Shown one piece after another: positions 43,831-50,657 of a DNA stretch of 64,000 nt. A model generated the notes under the pieces. It was given only the letters and a program-made list of their open reading frames with translations. It had not been told where the DNA came from and made no database searches. Position 1 is the stretch's first letter. Each line of letters starts with the position of its first letter. The position numbers were made by a program, and so were the translations under genes. The stretch covers positions 1 through 64,000 of the forward strand of contig MSXO01000017.1 in NCBI GenBank assembly GCA_002083615.1. Direction: 5' to 3'. The DNA comes from Proteobacteria bacterium ST_bin11. Lineage in GTDB: Bacteria; Pseudomonadota; Gammaproteobacteria; Methylococcales; Methylomonadaceae.

Positions 43831-44295
43831 TTACATCTGCGATTGCAGATAATTTTGAATACCGACTTTTTCGATCAAGTCCATTTGGGTTTCCAGCCAA
43901 TCAACATGTTCTTCTTCGTTTTCCAAAATATGCTCAAATAGCTCCCTGGTGACGAAGTCGTTAATGCTTTCGCAATACGCTATCGCGTCTTTTAACAGCG
44001 GTAGGGCCAGATGCTCCAACTTGAGGTCGCATTCCAGCATTTCCTTAGGATTCTCGCCTATCATCAATCGACCCAAACTTTGCAAATTGGGCAAGCCTTC
44101 CAGAAACAAAATCCTTTCTATCAGTTTATCGGCATGCTTCATCTCGTCGATGGATTCGTGGTATTCCTTTTCATTCAGTTTTTGAAAGCCCCAATTTTTA
44201 AACATCCGGGCGTGCAAAAAATATTGATTGATGGCTGTTAATTCGTTCTCAAGCGCTTTGTTTAAAAATTCGATAACTTTTTTATCGCCTTGCAT
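43831..44295 (-). CDS. bfr: Bacterioferritin
   Basis: A protein of 154 residues, full length. The haem-ligand methionine lies in SIDEMKHAD and the ferroxidase residues include the glutamates in LENELTAINQYFLHARM and YHESIDEMKHADKLIERILF plus ENEEEHVDWLE. It stores iron as a ferric mineral. Last gene of the rnf-bfd-bfr group; 24 bases separate it from bfd. Co-transcription with rnf would tie iron buffering to nitrogen fixation. Confidence 0.96.
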   Translation of the reverse strand: MQGDKKVIEFLNKALENELTAINQYFLHARMFKNWGFQKLNEKEYHESIDEMKHADKLIERILFLEGLPNLQSLGRLMIGENPKEMLECDLKLEHLALPLLKDAIAYCESINDFVTRELFEHILENEEEHVDWLETQMDLIEKVGIQNYLQSQM

Positions 44296-44319
44296 TTTAA
44301 ATCTCCCGGGTTTTAGTGA

Positions 44320-44517
44320 TTAGTTGTGCACGTGGGCAGTCTGCAATAGCCGACATGCATTTTTTCGATCCAAAATTTGTGTTATGTCCCTGTTACATTT
44401 GCCGCAGTCACCGCCAACGCCGAAACATTTCTGCAACTGTTTCCGCGAGCATAAGCCGCTGTCGATGGCGGCATCGATCTGGCTGTCAGTTACAGCTTTG
44501 CAGACACAAATATACAT
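44320..44517 (-). CDS. bfd: Bacterioferritin-associated ferredoxin
   Basis: A protein of 65 residues. The [2Fe-2S] ligands are Cys4 and Cys6 (MYICVCKAVT) and the pair in GDCGKCNRDI. Bfd binds bacterioferritin and passes electrons to release its iron. It lies between rnfH and bfr, three bases after the rnfH stop, so it is surely in the same transcript. Confidence 0.94.
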   Translation of the reverse strand: MYICVCKAVTDSQIDAAIDSGLCSRKQLQKCFGVGGDCGKCNRDITQILDRKNACRLLQTAHVHN

Positions 44518-44520
44518 AAG

Positions 44521-44784
44521 CTAAACCACCCGCCTCCGCTGCACTTCCGCAGGGTCAGCGGTAATTTTACGATAAATTTCGACGCGATCGCCTTCTTTGA
44601 CCTGAGCATCCAATTTTGCGAGTTTACCGAAAATCCCGACTTTTTGGCTGCCAAGATCTATTTCAGGATACTGCGACAAGACGCCGGACAATTCGATAGC
44701 TTCGGCAATGGTACTGCCTTCCGGTACATCCAATCTTAACCACGTTTGCCTATCCGCCTGCGCATAACATACACCCACATTCAT
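44521..44784 (-). CDS. rnfH: RnfH-family ubiquitin-like protein
   Basis: A protein of 87 residues of the beta-grasp RnfH family: VGVCYAQADRQTWLRLDVPEGSTIAEAIE, then IDLGSQKVGIFGKL and the end VEIYRKITADPAEVQRRR. It is often in rnf operons and may assist the complex or its maturation. It lies directly after rnfE with three bases between. Confidence 0.92.
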   Translation of the reverse strand: MNVGVCYAQADRQTWLRLDVPEGSTIAEAIELSGVLSQYPEIDLGSQKVGIFGKLAKLDAQVKEGDRVEIYRKITADPAEVQRRRVV

Positions 44785-44787
44785 AGT

Positions 44788-45498
44788 TTACGCTCCTTCT
44801 TCCAAGACAATGGTTTCAATGATGGTAGCTTCAACAACCTTAGCAGGCGCTTTGCTGTCGACCAGTCGTTTCAGCGCCACCATGAAACCCAGCATAATGA
44901 AGCCGCCCGGCGGCAGGGCCATCAGCAAAAAGCCTCTGTATTCTGGAATCAAGGTTGTCTCCAGAAACCGGAAACTTTCACCCAACAGGACAGACGCATT
45001 GGCGAATAAGGTACCGGCGGAACTAATCTCCCGCGTGGCTCCTAGTACTACCATTGCTGCAGTAAAACCCACACCCATCATCAAGCCATCCCACATCGAC
45101 GGCATCACCGGTTGTTTGGAGGCGAAGGCTTCGGCTCGACCCAGAATCACGCAATTGGTGACGATCAGCGGGATAAACAAGCCCAACACCTTGTGCAATT
45201 CGTGCATCCAGGCATTCAGAAATATATCCACCAAGGTCACCAAGGCGGCGATCAGCAATACGAAAATCGGGATTCGGATTTCCGAGGGAATCAGATGCCG
45301 ACTCACCGACACGGCGGCATTGGATGCCACCATTACCACCATCGTCGCCAAACCCATGCCCAAGCCGTTGGTTGCAGTACCCGTGACAGCCAACAAGGGA
45401 CACAACGCCAGGTTTTGGGTCAGGACTACGTTATTGTCCCATAGGCCGTCGCGGGCGATTTTTCTATATTGTTCTGAAAACAGAATCGAAAGATTCAT
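44788..45498 (-). CDS. rnfE: Rnf complex subunit RnfE
   Basis: A protein of 236 residues with about six membrane helices: LWDNNVVLTQNLALCPLLAVTGTATNGLGMGLA at the start, then SNAAVSVSRHLIPSEIRIP and TNCVILGRAEAFASKQP. RnfA and RnfE are homologous and form the membrane core holding a [2Fe-2S] cluster between them. The gene is separated from rnfG by about 440 bases containing a hairpin-rich element, unlike the rest of the operon, where gaps are short. Whether transcription passes through that element decides if rnfE-rnfH-bfd-bfr belong to the same transcript. Confidence 0.95.
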   Translation of the reverse strand: MNLSILFSEQYRKIARDGLWDNNVVLTQNLALCPLLAVTGTATNGLGMGLATMVVMVASNAAVSVSRHLIPSEIRIPIFVLLIAALVTLVDIFLNAWMHELHKVLGLFIPLIVTNCVILGRAEAFASKQPVMPSMWDGLMMGVGFTAAMVVLGATREISSAGTLFANASVLLGESFRFLETTLIPEYRGFLLMALPPGGFIMLGFMVALKRLVDSKAPAKVVEATIIETIVLEEGA

Positions 45499-45549
45499 GA
45501 TAGTTTCTCCAAAAACTCAGCAAACTTGTTATCGAGCGAGTTTTTATTC

Positions 45550-45860
45550 CCGCATGCCGCGCCGAGCACCGTAGGGTTTATCGAGAACAGCCCGAAGGGG
45601 CGCCGCAAGGAAGCGGCGCGTCGGCGGAGGGGCTGGGAAGCCCCTTCTGCCGACCCTCGATAAACGCTTCGGAGCGCAGGATCGAGGCGGCATCCGGGCC
45701 GCCTTTTCTTTGGATACTTTCTTTTGGCGGAGCACAAATTCGTTTGGAACGAATTTGAACAGCCAAAGGGCTGGCCCGTGAGGGCGAAAACCATGGATGG
45801 TTTTCGTAGCAAAAGTATCTCGCCTTCGGGTGCGAGAACCCGATTCAACAAAATCCGTCG
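45550..45860. repeat. Multi-hairpin intergenic element inside the rnf operon
   Basis: About 300 GC-rich bases hold a chain of perfect inverted repeats: GTTTATCGAG/CTCGATAAAC (45576-45585, 45656-45665); GCGCCGC/GCGGCGC (45600-45619); GTCGGC/GCCGAC (45620-45654) with inner AGGGGCT/AGCCCCT; GGCGGC/GCCGCC (45686-45703), followed by TTTTCTTT on the plus strand; AAATTCGTT/AACGAATTT (45736-45756); GCCC/GGGC (45774-45785); CGAAAACCAT/ATGGTTTTCG (45785-45806); TCTCGC/GCGAGA (45818-45837). No transposase frame is present; the open frames across it look spurious. It is probably a dispersed, non-autonomous repeat of this lineage. Confidence 0.75.
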
Positions 45861-45937
45861 CGACCGCGACACCTTAAAAATGATTTGCAAATTCCAAACA
45901 TTCCAAATCCCCTCAAGGAAACTCGACACACCGCCAA

Positions 45938-46675
45938 TTAACCAGCCCCCAACAACTCCGCCTGATGCACCTTATAAAACTCCAAACCCCGCTTTATCGC
46001 CTGTACCACCTTGCGCGGCGTAATGGTTGCTCCACTGAACTGATCAAAAGCGCCACCGTCTTTCTTGACCGCCCATTGTTCGACCGTGAGATTGTCCAAG
46101 GACTTACCGTTAAACGACAGCACCCATTTGGACTTGGTCACTTCTATCTTGTCGCCTAGGCCCGGTGTTTCGACGTGGGCGATTACTCGTACCCCAAGGA
46201 TTTCGCCTTTACTGTCGATACCCATCACCAAACTAATCGGTCCGGCATAACCGTCCGGCGCGACAAACTTAAAACACACCGCGTTAAGCGCACCGGCTTT
46301 TTTAGCCAGATACACCTCAGTTTGCTCGGCGCCGATATTGGCATCGGCAGACGGCAGCAACACGCTATCTTGCAGCAAATTGTTATCGTAATATTTAGCA
46401 GGAACCACTTGCTCCAAATTCGCTTTTAAATCTTCCTGCAAACGCAGTTCAATCACTCCGCGCGTCGCTAAATCGGCGACGCCTAATAAAATCGCTGCCA
46501 ACAATGCAAAACCGCCCAACACACCCGCCTGATATTGCAATAGCGGTCGCAATTGTTCCAGGTGCGCGGGCTCCAACCACACAGCCAATTTTTGCTTGGT
46601 ATTACTGAGGGTGCGCAACGCGTACTCAGTATATTGGTTCGCTTTGGGAGTCGATTTAACGGGTTCGGAATTCAT
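45938..46675 (-). CDS. rnfG: Rnf complex subunit RnfG
   Basis: A protein of 245 residues. It has an N-terminal extension of about 45 residues, a single membrane helix (about 53-72) and a periplasmic FMN-binding domain with the flavinylation motif SGATIT (about 213-218, FMN linked to the threonine). LVMGIDSKGEILGVRVIAHVETPGLGDKI is characteristic. FMN attachment needs ApbE, which is not in the window. It follows rnfD with 8 bases between. The long N-terminal extension is larger than in many RnfG proteins. Confidence 0.94.
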   Translation of the reverse strand: MNSEPVKSTPKANQYTEYALRTLSNTKQKLAVWLEPAHLEQLRPLLQYQAGVLGGFALLAAILLGVADLATRGVIELRLQEDLKANLEQVVPAKYYDNNLLQDSVLLPSADANIGAEQTEVYLAKKAGALNAVCFKFVAPDGYAGPISLVMGIDSKGEILGVRVIAHVETPGLGDKIEVTKSKWVLSFNGKSLDNLTVEQWAVKKDGGAFDQFSGATITPRKVVQAIKRGLEFYKVHQAELLGAG

Positions 46676-46683
46676 CGCCGCTC

Positions 46684-47745
46684 TCAGGAATTAGAAATAT
46701 CAAGCGGCTTGCCGTTACGGTAGCGGCCATAGATTCTCGGACGAATGTAATGATCGATCAACGGCGTCACCGCGTTCATCAATAAAATCGCAAAGCCGGT
46801 GCCTTCTGGATAGCCACCCCAAGTGCGGATGACGAAGGTCAGCAAGCCGCAGCCGGCGCCAAAAATCACCTGACCTAGCGGTGTATTAGGTGAAGTCACA
46901 TAGTCGGTAGCAATGAAAAAGGCCACCAACATAACCGCGCCGGAGTTCAAATGCACCCAGGGTCCCATGTAATGCTGACTATCCAGCGTACTGAACACCG
47001 TCGCAAGCAGAGTAATACTCAACAAAAACGAGACGGGGACATGCCATTTGATAACACCCTCCCGCATCAACCAAAGTCCACCCGCCAATACTAATAATGA
47101 GGAGGTTTCCCCCAGGCTGCCGCGCTCCCAGCCGATAAACGCCAAAAAACCTGAATATTCGGTCAAGCTGCCGGGCAATAAGCGGTTTTGGGAAAACTCG
47201 GTCTTAACCCAACCCAATGTCGTCGCCCCAGTTACGCCATCGTAACTCTCTAGGCCGCCAAAAGTGATTGCCAAGCTATCAATCACACCTGGGCCTGTGA
47301 ACAGCGGCGACACATTGGTCCAGGTTGTCATCTCGATGGGAAAGGAAATCAATAAAGCGACCCTAGCCAACATGGCTGGATTGAACAAATTTTGCCCCAA
47401 GCCCCCATAGACATGCTTGCCCAGTATAATCGCCAGCGCCGAGCCGACCACTCCTATCCACCGGGGCGCCCAAGGTGGCAAGGTCATTGCCACCAATAAG
47501 CCAGTAACTACCGCCGAGCCATCGCGCAAATAGGGCATGGCTGCCACGCCTTTCATCTTCAGGCACAAGCCTTCAAAAGCCATCGCCGACAACATCGTCA
47601 CCGCCAGCAAGTACAAAGCCGGCCAGCCGAAAATCAGCACACCGCAGGCAGTCGCCGGTGCCAGGGCAATAATCACCATGCGCATGATTTGATCGACGCG
47701 ACGGGTCGCCGCAACGTGAGGTCCGCTTATCGGTTTAGTGCTCAT
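46684..47745 (-). CDS. rnfD: Rnf complex subunit RnfD
   Basis: A protein of 353 residues with about ten membrane helices and the covalent FMN site TGATTL near residue 178 (DGVTGATTLG). GKHVYGGLGQNLFNPAMLARVALLISFP is typical of NqrB/RnfD. It is an ion-translocating membrane subunit. Its start overlaps the rnfC stop by four bases (ATGA type), which indicates translational coupling. Confidence 0.95.
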   Translation of the reverse strand: MSTKPISGPHVAATRRVDQIMRMVIIALAPATACGVLIFGWPALYLLAVTMLSAMAFEGLCLKMKGVAAMPYLRDGSAVVTGLLVAMTLPPWAPRWIGVVGSALAIILGKHVYGGLGQNLFNPAMLARVALLISFPIEMTTWTNVSPLFTGPGVIDSLAITFGGLESYDGVTGATTLGWVKTEFSQNRLLPGSLTEYSGFLAFIGWERGSLGETSSLLVLAGGLWLMREGVIKWHVPVSFLLSITLLATVFSTLDSQHYMGPWVHLNSGAVMLVAFFIATDYVTSPNTPLGQVIFGAGCGLLTFVIRTWGGYPEGTGFAILLMNAVTPLIDHYIRPRIYGRYRNGKPLDISNS

Positions 47746-49244
47746 ACGGTTTCCTCTGCTTCCGCCGTCTGCACCTGTTGGGCAGCCGCCAGACGCGCCG
47801 CTCGGGCTTCCTGAGCACGCAAGGCTTCCGCTTCGGCTTCCAGTCTGATGCGCTCCATTCGCTGATTGCGATCTTCGGCTAGACGCCTGGTTTGTTCAGA
47901 TTTATGCTCGGCCTGTTGGCGTTTGACCAATTCACCGGAAGCGAACTTAAAGTAATGCACCAGCGGAATGTTGGAAGGACAGACATACGAACAGCTGCCA
48001 CAACTGATGCAGTCTTTTAGCCCTAAATCAACGGCGGCGTCCAATTGATTGGCTTTGATGCGGCTGGCCATTTCCAAGGGCAACAAACCTACGGGGCAAG
48101 CAGTTACGCAACTGGAGCAACGAATACAAGGCTGCACCTCTGGCTCGTGAATATCAGCAGCCGTCAAAGCTAAAATGCCATTGCAGGCTTTGACGACCGG
48201 TACTTCGGCGATCGGCAATGCGTCACCCATCATTGGTCCGCCCATCACCAATCGCGCCATTTTGGATTTGTCCAAAGCACAGAATGCCAATACTTCCGAC
48301 ATCAAGGTACCGATCGGCACTTCCACGTTGCGGGGTTTGGCCACCGCAGCACCGGAGACCGTCACCACTCGACTAATCAAAGGCTGTCCCAAACAAATTG
48401 CTTGGTAAACCGCATAGGCCGTAGCCACGTTATGCACCACCACACCAATGTCGGTGGCCCGGCCATCGGCGGGAATTTCCTGGCCGGTCAGATAACGCAA
48501 CATTTGCCGATCCCAACCCATCGGGTAGCGAGTCGGCACTTGCGCCACGACGATATTGGCAAAATCCTGACTGGCCAATTGCATGGCCGCGAACGCCTCA
48601 GGCTTGTTATCCTCGATACCCACCAAGGCCTTGGGCGCAGCCATACCCCGCAACATTAGCCGGATACCCGCGACGATTTGTTCGGCGCGTTCCTGCATCA
48701 AGCGGTCGTCACAAGTCAGATACGGCTCGCACTCGCCGGCATTGATCAGCAAGGTATGAATCTTGTTTTTTCGACCCAAACTAAGTTTGACCGCCGACGG
48801 GAATACCGCGCCACCCAAACCCACCACCCCGGCGGCGCCGACGCGTTGGCAGATCTCTTCCGGTTCCAGTACAAAAGGGTCTTCTGGTACGATCAATTCA
48901 GCCCATTGCTCTTTACCATCGCTTTCGATGACCACGGTACGGATGGGCAATGCTGACGGATGCGGCGCCGGAAAGTCTTTCACATCGGCAATAACGCCCG
49001 ATGTTGGTGCATGTACAGGCGCCGAAATGGTGCCCTGACTGTACGCAAGCAATTGTCCTTTCAGTACTTTCTCGCCGACTTTAACCACCGGCTCGGCAGG
49101 CTTCCCGACATGCTGCTGCACCGGAATGTACAATTTCTTGGGCAATGGAAAGTCGGTGACGATGTTCAGCGGTGAGGTTTCGGATTTGTGCTCTTCGGCA
49201 TGGATGCCGCCGCGCAAGCGGGGATTCTCGAACAAGGCGAACAT
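47742..49244 (-). CDS. rnfC: Rnf complex subunit RnfC
   Basis: A protein of 500 residues. An N-terminal barrel-sandwich segment (about 40-110) is followed by the NADH/FMN domain (about 125-330, LINAGECEPYLTCDDRLM) and two [4Fe-4S] motifs, CIRCSSCVTACPVG and CISCGSCSYVCPS (about 375-425). The C-terminal 60 residues are charged, helical and alanine-rich, as in proteobacterial RnfC. It is the soluble NADH-oxidising or ferredoxin-side subunit. The start is 13 bases after the rnfB stop. Confidence 0.95.
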   Translation of the reverse strand: MFALFENPRLRGGIHAEEHKSETSPLNIVTDFPLPKKLYIPVQQHVGKPAEPVVKVGEKVLKGQLLAYSQGTISAPVHAPTSGVIADVKDFPAPHPSALPIRTVVIESDGKEQWAELIVPEDPFVLEPEEICQRVGAAGVVGLGGAVFPSAVKLSLGRKNKIHTLLINAGECEPYLTCDDRLMQERAEQIVAGIRLMLRGMAAPKALVGIEDNKPEAFAAMQLASQDFANIVVAQVPTRYPMGWDRQMLRYLTGQEIPADGRATDIGVVVHNVATAYAVYQAICLGQPLISRVVTVSGAAVAKPRNVEVPIGTLMSEVLAFCALDKSKMARLVMGGPMMGDALPIAEVPVVKACNGILALTAADIHEPEVQPCIRCSSCVTACPVGLLPLEMASRIKANQLDAAVDLGLKDCISCGSCSYVCPSNIPLVHYFKFASGELVKRQQAEHKSEQTRRLAEDRNQRMERIRLEAEAEALRAQEARAARLAAAQQVQTAEAEETV

Positions 49245-49257
49245 AGTTGTCTCCGTC

Positions 49258-49791
49258 TCAAGCGGCCAGCGGTTTAGGCCAGCGCCAGTTGCGCAAAGTC
49301 ACTTCAACAGGGTGCATTTGTAGGCATTCGGTGGGACATACTTCCACGCATTTTTTGCAGCCGATGCATGCATCCGCCACGACAGCGTGGATCTGTTTTG
49401 GTGCGCCGACGATGGCATCGGTAGGACAAACTTTAAAGCAGCGAGTGCAGCCGGTACAGGTTTCTTCGCTGACTCGGGCCACTAGCGCTTCTTGATCTTG
49501 GGTTTGACTTAAATCGACATCAACCCCCAGGAGCTTGGCAAGTTGCTCGACCAAGGACATGCCGCCTGGCGGACACAAAGTCACAGGGGCAGTGCCGGAT
49601 ACCAGGGCTTCGGCCGCTGGCCGGCAGCCAGGAAAACCACACTGCCCGCATTGCGAGCCAGGCATCAACGCCTCGATGGTTTCTATCAGCGGGTCGGACT
49701 CCACCTTCAGATATTTGGCGGCAATCCCCAAAGCCACGCCAAGCAACAATCCTAGTGATGTCAAAATAACAATGGCAGATAAAACGTACAT
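49258..49791 (-). CDS. rnfB: Rnf complex subunit RnfB
   Basis: A protein of 177 residues. An N-terminal membrane helix (about 3-25) precedes a cluster-binding domain with CGQCGFPGC and a distal CPPGG (four Cys for one [4Fe-4S]). Two ferredoxin-type motifs follow, CTGCTRCFKVCPTDA and CIGCKKCVEVCPTE. It docks the ferredoxin or flavodoxin that feeds nitrogenase. It starts 10 bases after the rnfA stop. Confidence 0.95.
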   Translation of the reverse strand: MYVLSAIVILTSLGLLLGVALGIAAKYLKVESDPLIETIEALMPGSQCGQCGFPGCRPAAEALVSGTAPVTLCPPGGMSLVEQLAKLLGVDVDLSQTQDQEALVARVSEETCTGCTRCFKVCPTDAIVGAPKQIHAVVADACIGCKKCVEVCPTECLQMHPVEVTLRNWRWPKPLAA

Positions 49792-49801
49792 GGTGTGCCT
49801 C

Positions 49802-50383
49802 TTATTTGCTGTAAAGCCCCGCGAAGCCCATAAACGCCAGCGACAAGATACCGGCGGTGATAAATGCGATGGGGGTGCCGGAAAAAAGCGCCGGCACTGC
49901 CATGAACGCTAAGCGTTCACGTAGACCGGCGAAGAGCACCATCACCAGGGTAAAACCCATTGCCGAACCAAAGCCAAACAGCAGGCTTTGCACGAAATCG
50001 TATTTCTCTTGGATATTTAGCAGCGCCACACCCAAAACCGCGCAATTTGTAGTAATCAGCGGTAAAAAAATCCCCAAAACTTGATACATGATCGGACTGG
50101 TTTTGTGGATCACCATCTCGGTAAACTGAACCACTGCGGCAATCACCAGAATAAAACCCAACACCCGTAAAAATCCGATATCGAAGGGTATCAGCAGGCG
50201 ATGCTCCAGCACCCAACTGGCCGCAGACGCCAAGGTCAATACGAAGGTTGTCGCCAAACCCATGCCCAATGCGGTATCCAGCTTATTGGAAACCCCCATA
50301 AAAGGGCATAAACCTAAGAACTTGACCAACACGACATTGTTGACCAAGGCCGTACCCAGTATCAGAAGTAAGTATTCGCTCAT
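49802..50383 (-). CDS. rnfA: Rnf complex subunit RnfA
   Basis: A protein of 193 residues with six membrane helices: NNVVLVKFLGLCPFMGVSNKLDTALGMGLATTF, then LITTNCAVLGVALLN with the cluster cysteine. First gene of the operon. The adjacent upstream region has a sigma54 promoter whose predicted start is about 20 bases before the ATG, and tandem NifA sites beyond it. That makes this an Rnf1-type complex dedicated to nitrogen fixation. Rnf uses the membrane ion gradient to push electrons from NADH to low-potential ferredoxin or flavodoxin. Confidence 0.95.
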   Translation of the reverse strand: MSEYLLLILGTALVNNVVLVKFLGLCPFMGVSNKLDTALGMGLATTFVLTLASAASWVLEHRLLIPFDIGFLRVLGFILVIAAVVQFTEMVIHKTSPIMYQVLGIFLPLITTNCAVLGVALLNIQEKYDFVQSLLFGFGSAMGFTLVMVLFAGLRERLAFMAVPALFSGTPIAFITAGILSLAFMGFAGLYSK

Positions 50384-50412
50384 GTTTTAGACTCGGTGTT
50401 TTGTAACAAGTC

Positions 50413-50428
50413 AGCATCATTTGTGCCA
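50413..50428 (-). promoter_or_regulatory. Sigma54 promoter of the rnf operon
   Basis: On the minus strand TGGCAC-N5-ATGCT (50428 to 50413) keeps the exact GG-N10-GC spacing: GG at 50427-50426 and GC at 50415-50414. The expected transcript start, about 12 bases downstream, is near 50402, some 20 bases before the rnfA ATG. Confidence 0.75.
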
Positions 50429-50494
50429 ATGCCGTGAAAGCGCCGAAACACCCAAGTTTTGATAAAAAGCCGAGCGATTTGCTACCCACATCCC

Positions 50495-50510
50495 TGTCCT
50501 AAAAAACACA
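50495..50510. promoter_or_regulatory. NifA upstream activator site 2
   Basis: TGT (50495-50497), ten bases, ACA (50508-50510): a perfect TGT-N10-ACA NifA site. On the minus strand it also fits the fuller TGT-N4-T-N5-ACA form. It lies 67 bases upstream of the rnf -24 box and 84 bases upstream of the nifL -24 box. Confidence 0.75.
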
Positions 50511-50535
50511 GAGCCGAAACAACTCGGCTAAATTT

Positions 50536-50551
50536 TGTCGCAAACCCTACA
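50536..50551. promoter_or_regulatory. NifA upstream activator site 1
   Basis: TGT (50536-50538), ten bases, ACA (50549-50551), again fitting TGT-N4-T-N5-ACA on the minus strand. It starts 41 bases from site 2, about four helical turns, so the two NifA dimers would lie on the same face of the DNA. Confidence 0.75.
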
Positions 50552-50593
50552 ACACACCGGGATTTTCCGGCGGTAGCTAAGCCAATATGCATA

Positions 50594-50610
50594 TGGCTCT
50601 CTAATTGCAT
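50594..50610 (+). promoter_or_regulatory. Sigma54 promoter of nifLA
   Basis: TGGCTC-TCTAA-TTGCAT on the plus strand, with GG at 50595-50596, exactly ten bases, then GC at 50607-50608, and a perfect TTGCA -12 element. The expected start is near 50620, about 38 bases before the nifL ATG. Confidence 0.72.
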
Positions 50611-50657
50611 GTATTTTTTTAACCCAAGCCCAAAAAAAGACCCGAGAACCATTTGCC

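Noticed and set aside
45495..45929. Open frame of 144 residues on the minus strand between rnfG and rnfE
   Set aside because: It runs through the chain of hairpins, has no domain or ribosome-binding site, and alternative frames are also open there, as expected for GC-rich repeats.
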